This document shows, one piece after another, positions 15,405-22,188 of a stretch of 48,003 nt of DNA. The DNA is from Myxococcales bacterium (GTDB lineage Bacteria; Myxococcota_A; Polyangia; Polyangiales; Ga0077539). The notes below the pieces were generated by a model. The model made no database searches. It saw nothing but the letters and a program-made list of their open reading frames with translations, and was not told where the DNA came from. Position 1 is the first letter of the stretch. Each line of letters opens with the position of its first letter. The position numbers and the translations under genes were made by a program. The stretch is from the NCBI GenBank assembly GCA_016793325.1, contig JAEUKI010000080.1, positions 1-48,003 of the forward strand, in the 5' to 3' direction.

Positions 15405-16778
15405 ATGCGCGTACGACAGTTTTCTTGTTGGCTCCTGGCGCTCGCTGCGTGCGGCACAGCCCCTGTGGTGGACGCTGGGGACGCTTCGATGCTCGACGCA
15501 GCGGCCGAGAGCGCTGTCGTAGACGCAGCGCCGAACGACGTTCTGCCGACGGACAGCGCCGTGATCGACAGCGCGGTGAGCGACGCGCAGAGCGGGCTCG
15601 ATGGGTCCGTTACAACTCGGCCCCATCCGCTGTATCCGCCGCTCGACCTCGCGTCGCTGCCGGGAGGGGGCGCGAGCGCCGCGGGGCCCTACGAGCCGCC
15701 TGCGCTTCCTCGCACGAATCGCACGGTGACCATCACCGAGACGGGGGCCGCGGCGCGACAGCAGCTCGCGATGGCGTGCCTCGTCGCGGGCACCGCGGTG
15801 ACCGTCCCCGACCGCGCAGGGCGCATCGGGACGCTCGACCTCGGAAACAGCACGGACTGCGACATCCAGCTCGGCCGCGACGTGGTGATCGACCTCTTGT
15901 ACATCGGGCACTTGCCCGGGCCGATGGTCGCTCCGTCGCGTCGAATTCGTGTGCGTGGAGGACAGATCGCGCGCGTGATGGTCGACCCCGGGAGCACGGA
16001 CATCGTTCTCGACGGCGTCGTGATCAACACGGGGCTAGAGCCCTCGAGCGCCCGTTCGAGCACGGGCATCTACCTGATCAACAACGGAGCGACGGGGGTC
16101 GATCGCTTCGCGGTCGTCAACTCGATCGTGCGGATGGTGGCGACCGCGCCGAGTCCGCAGGGCGATCGCGACGGCTGCGCGTACCTCGCGGCCAACGCCT
16201 CGAACGTGCTCTTCGCGAACAACAACGTCGTGACCGCGGGAAACCGCAACTCGTGGGGCTTTCGCATCGGCGGCGGGCGCAACTACCTCTTCGTCGACAA
16301 CGCCGTGCGCGTGAGCTTTCACAAGCTCATTCGGATGAACGACGGCCCGGTGGACTACGTGTACGTCTCGCGAGGGCTGTGGATGCGCGAGGCGACGCGC
16401 ACCGCGGGCGGGATGGAGCTCAACGACTCGTTCGCGCAGCTCGGCGACCTCGGGACGGACAGGATCTTCGTTCACGATCCGACGGTGTATCTGTTGTCGG
16501 GACAGCCTGTGTCGTTCGGCGCTTCGATTGGCCCGATGCAGGCAGGGCGGCTGTGGGAAGCGCGGCGAATTCAGTGGTTCGCGCGGGCTGCGAGCGTGGT
16601 CAGCGACGACTCGCTCCGCGCGGCTGCGAGCGCGTGCGTGGCCGGCGCGCGCTGCGACTACGGCGTCGGAACGCATCGCTACACGTACGCGGACACGGTC
16701 GCGTTTCCGGCGGATCCGTGGCGCTCGCTTCCGGCGATCGACGAGGACAACCCGGACCGGTTGCCAGCGATGCCGTGA
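15405..16778 (+). CDS. Beta-helix lipoprotein
   Basis: 457 residues from the ATG at 15405. Signal peptide MRVRQFSCWLLALAAC with lipobox LALAAC, then a D/A/S/V-rich linker (VVDAGDASMLDAAAES, DSAVIDSAVSDAQSG) to about residue 70. The body has the repeat rhythm of a right-handed parallel beta-helix: TDIVLDGVVINTGLE, VDRFAVVNSIVRMVA, SNVLFANNNVVTAGN, NSWGFRIGGGRNYLFVDNAVRVSF. No catalytic Asp/Arg signature of pectate lyases stands out. It could bind or cleave polysaccharide at the cell surface, but its activity is not deducible. It is divergent from the LytTR gene and convergent with the lipoprotein pair that follows. Confidence 0.85.
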   Translation: MRVRQFSCWLLALAACGTAPVVDAGDASMLDAAAESAVVDAAPNDVLPTDSAVIDSAVSDAQSGLDGSVTTRPHPLYPPLDLASLPGGGASAAGPYEPPALPRTNRTVTITETGAAARQQLAMACLVAGTAVTVPDRAGRIGTLDLGNSTDCDIQLGRDVVIDLLYIGHLPGPMVAPSRRIRVRGGQIARVMVDPGSTDIVLDGVVINTGLEPSSARSSTGIYLINNGATGVDRFAVVNSIVRMVATAPSPQGDRDGCAYLAANASNVLFANNNVVTAGNRNSWGFRIGGGRNYLFVDNAVRVSFHKLIRMNDGPVDYVYVSRGLWMREATRTAGGMELNDSFAQLGDLGTDRIFVHDPTVYLLSGQPVSFGASIGPMQAGRLWEARRIQWFARAASVVSDDSLRAAASACVAGARCDYGVGTHRYTYADTVAFPADPWRSLPAIDEDNPDRLPAMP

Positions 16779-16865
16779 CGAGGGCGCGGGATCGAGGCGC
16801 ACTTCGACACACACAATCAACCATCGCCCCGCGACGCTGCGCGATCCCTCGTCGCGCGATGCTGT

Positions 16866-18014
16866 CTACGGGCCGTCGCTCGTCCAGTGGAGGATGCCGC
16901 CGTTTGCCGTGCCGAACCAAAGCGATCGCTCGCTCTCGGCCCAGATCGCGGAGCCTCGCAGCATCGGAGGCACCGTGGCGAGCGGGCGCGGCGTCGCGGT
17001 CGCTCCGTCGATGCTCACGATCACGTTGTCGCTCGATGACGCGCTCGCAGGGACCAGTGCGAGCAGTCCCGAGCCGAACAGCGTCGCGCCGCCGCTGATC
17101 GGCGTTGCAACGGTCGACACACGCGTGAACTCCGACTCTCCGACGCGACGAAGTTGAAGCCCGCTGTCGAAGTTGTGCAGCCAGATCGCGTTCGACCGGT
17201 CTTTGACCAGCAGTAGCTCGCCGGAGATCGTATAGCCGATCTCGCGGACCAGTGTGCACGAAGCGTCTCGGCACCGAAACAACTCCGACGGAAACGGGGT
17301 CATGAGGAAAGGAGGGACGCGCGCAGCGAGCACGGAGCCATCGGGCTCGATCGCCATGCCTCCAACCTCTCCTCCACGGCCACCCACCATGCCGAAGCGT
17401 CGCGTCCAAGACGAGCCGTTCCAATGCCGCAGTTCGTGCGAACGGTCGCTCGTCTCCACGTGAACCAACACATCATCCGCGAGCGTCACGAGAATTCCGC
17501 TGACGCGCCTCACGTTCTCGAGAGGAACCACGCGCATCCCCTCCGAGCGTGTCCAGCGCAGCAGCGCGGCTCCCGGAATTCCCCCCGAAAATGTGCTCAC
17601 GCTGACCCACGCGGAGTCCCTGCTGTCTGCCGCCGCGTACAGAGGATAGACGTCGGCCAGCGGGTAGTCGCGACGTACCCATGTTCTGTCAGGCTGTCGT
17701 TCGGCCCAGCCGCCCGCGTTCAGCGCGATCGATGGAGGCGTATCGATCACGCCCGCGAATCGGGTTGTATTGATGGCCGGCATCGGCCCGGACTCGCTGA
17801 GCTCCCATCGCCACGCTCCAGATCCGCTCGGGATCAGTGGAGGCAGAACCACATCGGGCGTGGAGGCGTCCTGTGCAGACGAATCCAGCGCAGAAGCGTC
17901 CGTCGTGGATCCATCTGGCGTGGGCGACGGAGGCCCTCCGCCTGGTGAGCACCCCGCTGCGCACGCCAACGCACAACCAATCAACATCCCCCGCGTCGTC
18001 GAAAGCAAGCCCAT
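16866..18014 (-). CDS. Propeller-like lipoprotein, duplicate A
   Basis: 382 residues from the ATG at 18014 (MGLLSTTRGMLIGCALACAAGC; lipobox ACAAGC). A Pro/Ser/Asp linker (SPTPDGSTTDASALDSS) follows. The body repeats short W-containing blades: WAERQPDRTWVRRDYPL, SAWVSVST, LRHWNGSSWTRRFG, SLWFGTANGGILHW at the end, which looks like a beta-propeller. It is a clear tandem paralogue of the gene at 18161-19288, same strand, with most of the length conserved; relative to it this copy has an additional 10 residues in the linker. The function is unknown, probably surface binding. The start was chosen at the lipobox signal, since upstream in-frame residues are the repeated 3' part of the other copy. 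Confidence 0.85.
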   Translation of the reverse strand: MGLLSTTRGMLIGCALACAAGCSPGGGPPSPTPDGSTTDASALDSSAQDASTPDVVLPPLIPSGSGAWRWELSESGPMPAINTTRFAGVIDTPPSIALNAGGWAERQPDRTWVRRDYPLADVYPLYAAADSRDSAWVSVSTFSGGIPGAALLRWTRSEGMRVVPLENVRRVSGILVTLADDVLVHVETSDRSHELRHWNGSSWTRRFGMVGGRGGEVGGMAIEPDGSVLAARVPPFLMTPFPSELFRCRDASCTLVREIGYTISGELLLVKDRSNAIWLHNFDSGLQLRRVGESEFTRVSTVATPISGGATLFGSGLLALVPASASSSDNVIVSIDGATATPRPLATVPPMLRGSAIWAESERSLWFGTANGGILHWTSDGP

Positions 18015-18160
18015 GCTCGGACGATAGCACCGATCCCGCTTCGCTCGAAGGGCGCACCCACGAGGCCTCGCGGACGGGACCAAGTCGATGCGCCATTCAA
18101 CACACACACAATCAACCACCGCCCCGCGATGCTGCGTGATCCCTCGTCGCGCGAGGCTGT

Positions 18161-19288
18161 TTACGGACTGTCGCTCGTCCAGTGGAGGATGCCGCCGTTT
18201 TCCGTGCCGAACCAAAGGGATCGCTCGTTCTCGGCCCAAATCGCAGAGCCTCGCAGCATCGAAGGCACCGTGGCGAGCGGGCGCGGCGTCGCGGTTGCTC
18301 CGTCGATGCTCACGATCACGTTGTCGCTCGACGATGCGCTCGCGCGGACCAGTGCGAGCAGTCCCGAGCCGAGCAGCGCCGGGTAGGAGTTGGTTGGCGT
18401 TGCGACCGTCGACACACGCATGAAGTCCGACTCTCCGACGCGACGCAGTTGGAGGCCGCCTGCGGGGTCACGTAGCCAGAACGCGTTCGACCGATCTTTT
18501 GCGAGCTGCAGCGACTCGGGGCCGAGAACGCCTCGAATTTCCCGCAGGATCACGCACGATGATCCGCGACACCGAACCAACTCCGACGGAGCCGGAGCCA
18601 TGTAGTGTGGATAAAACCGAGCCACGAGCACAGCACCGTCGGGCTCGATCCCCATACCGCGAACCACGCCCCCGAAGTGATCGAGTTCGAACCGCTGCGT
18701 CCAAGCAGATCCGTTCCAATGTCGCAGGTCGCACGTCTGTGTGATCTTCACGACACCAACCAAGACATCGTCAGGGCGGTTCGCGAGAATCGCACCGATA
18801 GACCACGCGCCCTCGAGGGGAACGACGCGCATGCCCTCCAAGCGTGTCCAACGCAGCAACGCGCTCCCGTTTGCCACCCCGCCCATCGCCCCCACGCTCA
18901 CCCATGCCGAGTCTCGGCTGTCCGCGTCCGCGGAGATTGGATCGGCGTCCCTCGCGTTGGTCACGGGATAGTCGCGATACACCCATGTCCCATCGGCCTG
19001 CCGCTCGGCCCACCCGCCCTTTCCCAGCGCGATCGATGGAGGTGCGTCGGGCGCACCGGCGAACATGGTGAACGCGAGCGTTGGGCGTGACGCAGACTCC
19101 CCGAGTTCCCATCGCCACGCTCCGGATCCGCTCGGGATCAGTGGCGGCAGAACCACATCGGGCGCAGAGGCGTCCGTCGTGGATCCATCTGGCGTGGGCG
19201 ACGGAGGCCCTCCGCCCGGCGAGCACCCCGCGGCGCACGCCAACGCACAACTAATCAACATCCCCCGCGTCGTCAAAAGCAAGCCCAT
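18161..19288 (-). CDS. Propeller-like lipoprotein, duplicate B
   Basis: 375 residues, ATG at 19288, lipobox CAAGC like copy A (MGLLLTTRGMLISCALACAAGC). The linker is shorter (SPTPDGSTTDASAPDVVLPP). The body follows copy A residue by residue, with differences throughout: DRDYPL/YRDYPV, MVGGRGGEVGG versus DHFGGVVRG, so the copies have diverged beyond a recent duplication. The ends (RSLWFGTENGGILHWTSD) remain almost identical, possibly by gene conversion or constraint. It is transcribed in the same direction as copy A, which lies 146 bases downstream. The unit starts with the same upstream motif CGGACGATAGCACC in both. Confidence 0.85.
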   Translation of the reverse strand: MGLLLTTRGMLISCALACAAGCSPGGGPPSPTPDGSTTDASAPDVVLPPLIPSGSGAWRWELGESASRPTLAFTMFAGAPDAPPSIALGKGGWAERQADGTWVYRDYPVTNARDADPISADADSRDSAWVSVGAMGGVANGSALLRWTRLEGMRVVPLEGAWSIGAILANRPDDVLVGVVKITQTCDLRHWNGSAWTQRFELDHFGGVVRGMGIEPDGAVLVARFYPHYMAPAPSELVRCRGSSCVILREIRGVLGPESLQLAKDRSNAFWLRDPAGGLQLRRVGESDFMRVSTVATPTNSYPALLGSGLLALVRASASSSDNVIVSIDGATATPRPLATVPSMLRGSAIWAENERSLWFGTENGGILHWTSDSP

Positions 19289-19389
19289 GCGCGGACGATA
19301 GCACCCACGCGCCCGCGCTCGTTCGACGTCCGAGTGGGGTCGGCGTCGACCTCTCTGCGTCCAACTTTGCTACACACACCGGACACCCC

Positions 19390-20022
19390 ATGGGATTCGA
19401 CCTCTTCATGCTGCGCACGCCTTCGCCGCTGCCGAAGGGCTATCGACCGCAGACCGCGGACGCGCCGCGCTACTTTCGGCTCAACGGTCACGCGATGGCG
19501 ATCGTGTGCGCGGCGATCAACCTCGCGGGCGCGGGCTACAGCGACGATCCGCCGGAGGACCCGACGCCCTACCCTCCCCCGGGCATGAGCGAAGCGCGTG
19601 CAGAAACGCTGCTCGAAGCGCTGAGCGACGCGTGCACACCCTTTCAACTGCGCAAGGGCCGCTTCGATGCGCGGGACATCGACGCGGCCCTCGCGATGAC
19701 CGACGAGGAGACCGCTACGCTTCGCGAGCACTACGCGAGCGTCGAGCGCTACGTGCGCGCGTCGTCGCTGCGCGAGGTGGACGGACGGCAGTGCTTCGGC
19801 CTGTACAAGCTGAGCTCGAACGACGGGTGGGTCGTGCGGCCCGATGAGTGCGTCGTGATCGCCGCGGGGCTCACTGCGGACCCGGACGACACGATCGAGT
19901 GGCTGTACGACAGCGAGGCGGTCGATCCAGACACCGACGAAACATCCCTGCGAACGCTCCTCTCGCAGTTCGCGCAGTACAACGCGGCGGCGTCGAAGTT
20001 TGGCGGGTATCGCGTGCTGTGA
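19390..20022 (+). CDS. Conserved-looking hypothetical protein
   Basis: 210 residues starting MGFDLFMLRTP. Soluble; no signal or membrane helix. After a polar N-terminus with RYFRLNGHAMAIV, a helical part (MSEARAETLLEALSDA) leads to a stretch with AMTDEETATLREHYASVERYVRASSLR and ends RTLLSQFAQYNAAASKFGGYRVL. The pattern is that of a compact cytoplasmic protein in several large Myxococcota genomes, but I cannot name a family. The upstream gap 19289-19389 is short and holds the start region of the divergent lipoprotein B. Confidence 0.8.
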   Translation: MGFDLFMLRTPSPLPKGYRPQTADAPRYFRLNGHAMAIVCAAINLAGAGYSDDPPEDPTPYPPPGMSEARAETLLEALSDACTPFQLRKGRFDARDIDAALAMTDEETATLREHYASVERYVRASSLREVDGRQCFGLYKLSSNDGWVVRPDECVVIAAGLTADPDDTIEWLYDSEAVDPDTDETSLRTLLSQFAQYNAAASKFGGYRVL

Positions 20023-20112
20023 GCGCGACCAGCGCGGGTTTTGTGGGCGCGGCACAGAGAATCAACGAAGGGTGTAAGACCGCGCGGGGTAGCTCGTTCG
20101 TCGAAGGTCCCG

Positions 20113-20670
20113 ATGATCACCCGACGAACAGTCTCTGCCTCGATCCTCGCCCTCGCCGCGCTGAGCGCCGAGCGGCCTGCGCGCGCGTGGGTCGTGGACT
20201 TCGAGTCCGTAGCGCTCGACGGCGAGCCCTTCGTCACGAGGCCTCCGCGGTGGGTGGCCAACGCGCAGAGCAACGACCCCGTGCGAGTGACGTTCGTCGC
20301 TGGAGCGCAGCTTCGGGTGTACGACCTGTTTCTGTACGCGGGCGGACCGCTGCGCGGCCGCGGCTTGATCGATTGGGACTGGCGCCGACAGTCGAACCAA
20401 GCGGGAACGACGCTGCGCTTCTCTCGCCCCGTCGAGAGCGTGACCCTCGAAGCGGGCGACTGGGGCAGCGACGACGACAGCCCGCTCGAGCTCAGCGCGA
20501 TGGACTGCAACGGCGCGGTCCTGGCCCGAACGAGCGTGCAGTGGACGATCGATCGCAACCCTCCGTTCGCGATCCTCGCGGTGCAAGCGCGGGGCATTTG
20601 CAAAGTGGTCTACCGCTCGGGCGGGCAGTATCCCGGGAGCACGTTCATCGACAACGTTCGCTTCGAGTGA
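20113..20670 (+). CDS. Secreted protein of unknown function
   Basis: 185 residues from the ATG at 20113. The N-terminus MITRRTVSASILALAAL has a twin Arg and a hydrophobic core ending in ARA before W, so it is a signal peptide with possible Tat character (RR followed by T rather than the usual x-F-L). The mature part is beta-rich with a single late Cys pair (MDCNGAVL and GICKVVY) and the sequence VDFESVALDGEPF / RVYDLFLYAGGPL, reminiscent of jelly-roll or galactose-binding-like folds. It ends GSTFIDNVRFE, typical of PEP-CTERM-like secreted beta-sandwiches, but without a sorting tail. It is followed by the 387-bp palindrome. Confidence 0.8.
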   Translation: MITRRTVSASILALAALSAERPARAWVVDFESVALDGEPFVTRPPRWVANAQSNDPVRVTFVAGAQLRVYDLFLYAGGPLRGRGLIDWDWRRQSNQAGTTLRFSRPVESVTLEAGDWGSDDDSPLELSAMDCNGAVLARTSVQWTIDRNPPFAILAVQARGICKVVYRSGGQYPGSTFIDNVRFE

Positions 20671-20718
20671 GCAGTCATCGTTTGTCACCTGCGTCGAACG
20701 AGCTGATGTGTCACTGAT

Positions 20719-21105
20719 GAAACTGCAGCGCGCTCGACGCGGCAGCAAGCAGCCGCACGGGGCGCGGCAGCTCGGGGCGCGGCAGCAAGCAGCCGCGCAT
20801 TGTGCTTCGCAGACCCGATCAGCGAGTCTTCTCGAGCTAGCTCCGCAGGCGTTCTCGCTCGCGCTCGAGCTTAGGAGAGTGAGTTGTCGCGCGACTGTGC
20901 TTCGAGTCACCTGCAAATATGCTGGCAGAGTTCGAACGACTCTTGTCTCGAAGTTCGAGCGCGAGCGAGAACGCCTGCCGAGGCAGATCGCGTGACGGTG
21001 CCTCGTGACGTCTTCGAGGCACCGTGCGCGGCCGCCTGCTGCCGCGCCCCGAGCTGCCGCGCCCCGCTTGCCCGCTTGCTGCCGCGCCGAGCGTGGTGCA
21101 GTTTC
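20719..21105. repeat. Large imperfect palindrome (387 bp)
   Basis: The non-coding gap 20671-21183, between two convergent genes, is almost filled by this inverted repeat. Arms: GAAACTGCA (20719-20727) with TGCAGTTTC (21097-21105); 20758-20799 with 21025-21066 (42 bases, 2 mismatches); 20845-20872 with 20951-20978 (28 bases, 1 mismatch). All pairs share one symmetry centre, near 20912. The loop, about 78 bases (20873-20950), has smaller hairpins. Inside the right arm is another perfect 10-bp hairpin (20996-21024). Flanks CACTGAT (20712-20718) and CACAGAT (21108-21114) are near-direct repeats, as a target-site duplication would be. Short open frames on both strands encode the same repeat peptide and are not genes. 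Confidence 0.9.
20996..21024. repeat. Perfect hairpin inside the right arm of the palindrome
   Basis: CGGTGCCTCG (20996-21005) and CGAGGCACCG (21015-21024) with a 9-base loop. The left arm has no perfect counterpart, so the arms are not symmetric here; it may be an independent terminator-like structure for one of the convergent genes. Confidence 0.6.
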
Positions 21106-21183
21106 GCCACAGATCTCGCAGCGCACTCGACGCTGGTCACGTTCATCGAGGAGTGAGCGGCGGAGCTCGGTCGCGCGTGGGGG

Positions 21184-22188
21184 TCAGCTCGGACGCCCGC
21201 GCTCCATCGCCTCGATCGTGTCGTCCAACCGTTGCCACTCGGCGTGGAGCCACGCTTCGCGCGCGGATCGCTCGGTGGGGATCTCGCTTCGCGCGACGCG
21301 CCACGCGCGAACCCGCAGCGTCCCGCGCGCGAGCCCCTGTCGAAACAGCGCTCCGACCGAGGCGAACCCCTCGAGGCCCGTGTGCGCGAGGAACACCACG
21401 TCCGCGTCGGACCCATCGAGCAGCGCCGTCGCGCCGCCGAGCCGCAGGGGCAGAAGGTGACGGAGCGACTGCGCGCGCGCGTGCGCAGCGGCGTCGCGCG
21501 ATTGGAGCCGCTCGAGGATTCGTCGGCGTTTCTCCGAGGTAAATCGCGTTCCCTCGGGGTAGAGGAGCACGCCGTCCGAGGGGCCGAGGTCCGAGGCGAG
21601 CGCGCGCACCGCGGCGATCTCTGTGGCCGAGTCCGCGCCGTCGCGACCGACGAACGCGTTTGGCAACCGCGAGCCCGCGACGTCGATGCACGGGTCCCAA
21701 CGAAGCTCTCGCTTGAGGACGAAGCGAAGCAGATACCCGCGCGCTCGCGACAAGAGCACCGTCGGCAACAGCGTGTCGATGATCGAGCAGTGCCGCGCGA
21801 ACACGAGGATCGGGCCGGGCACGGTCGCATCGAGCCCGTCGACGTCGAGAGACAGGCCGAACAGCCGCCGTACCGTCGCGAGCAGAAGCGCGACCCACTC
21901 GCACTGCACGCGCCACGTCATGCGAAGCAGCCGCTCGCGGCGATGGGGACCGGCGCCAGCGAACAGCCACGCGAGCGCGAGCGCCGAGAGTCCGACGCAT
22001 TCGGACAGGAGAAACACAAAGAGAAAGAGCGTGAGGCGCGTCGCCATCCACGGCCGTCGCGAAGCGATCCAGCGCGCTCCGTCGATCGCGAGCGCGATCG
22101 TCACGAGCAACGGGAGCGTCGTTGTGACGACGCACGCTCCGAGCGCGACCGCCGAGCACGTGATCGCCCGACGCGCGAACGTGTTCAC
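21184..22188 (-). CDS. 1-acyl-sn-glycerol-3-phosphate acyltransferase-like (PlsC family)
   Basis: 334 residues from the GTG at 22188, fixed by the GTGA overlap with the upstream cyclase stop. The N-terminal 75 residues hold two membrane helices (about 10-35 and 52-78). The acyltransferase domain shows the catalytic H-x4-D motif ARHCSIIDTL (His133, Asp138) and the glycerophosphate-binding motif YPEGTRF (211-215), with GRDGADSATE between. It would transfer acyl groups to lysophosphatidate or a related lipid at the inner membrane. Longer than the usual ~240-residue PlsC, by the N-terminal helices. The coupling to a nucleotide cyclase is the interesting part: lipid synthesis or remodelling may be tied to cAMP-like signalling. 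Confidence 0.92.
   Translation of the reverse strand: MNTFARRAITCSAVALGACVVTTTLPLLVTIALAIDGARWIASRRPWMATRLTLFLFVFLLSECVGLSALALAWLFAGAGPHRRERLLRMTWRVQCEWVALLLATVRRLFGLSLDVDGLDATVPGPILVFARHCSIIDTLLPTVLLSRARGYLLRFVLKRELRWDPCIDVAGSRLPNAFVGRDGADSATEIAAVRALASDLGPSDGVLLYPEGTRFTSEKRRRILERLQSRDAAAHARAQSLRHLLPLRLGGATALLDGSDADVVFLAHTGLEGFASVGALFRQGLARGTLRVRAWRVARSEIPTERSAREAWLHAEWQRLDDTIEAMERGRPS

Larger units (their letters stand above)
16806..19302. repeat. Tandem duplication of a ~1.3-kb gene unit
   Basis: Unit A (about 16806-18027) and unit B (about 18101-19302) share not only the genes at 16866-18014 and 18161-19288 but also the 3' flank (CACACAATCAACCA at the outer side, then a nearly identical run to the stop) and the 5' flank (CGGACGATAGCACC). 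The unit repeats with an offset of 1295 bases at its 3' end and 1274 at its 5' end, the 21-base difference being a linker indel. Confidence 0.85.

Noticed and set aside
20708..21156. Short open frames in the palindrome (for example 20708-20995 and 20884-21156)
   Set aside because: Both arms translate into the same repeat peptide (GARQLGARQQAAAH) on opposite strands, so they reflect the inverted repeat and not genes.
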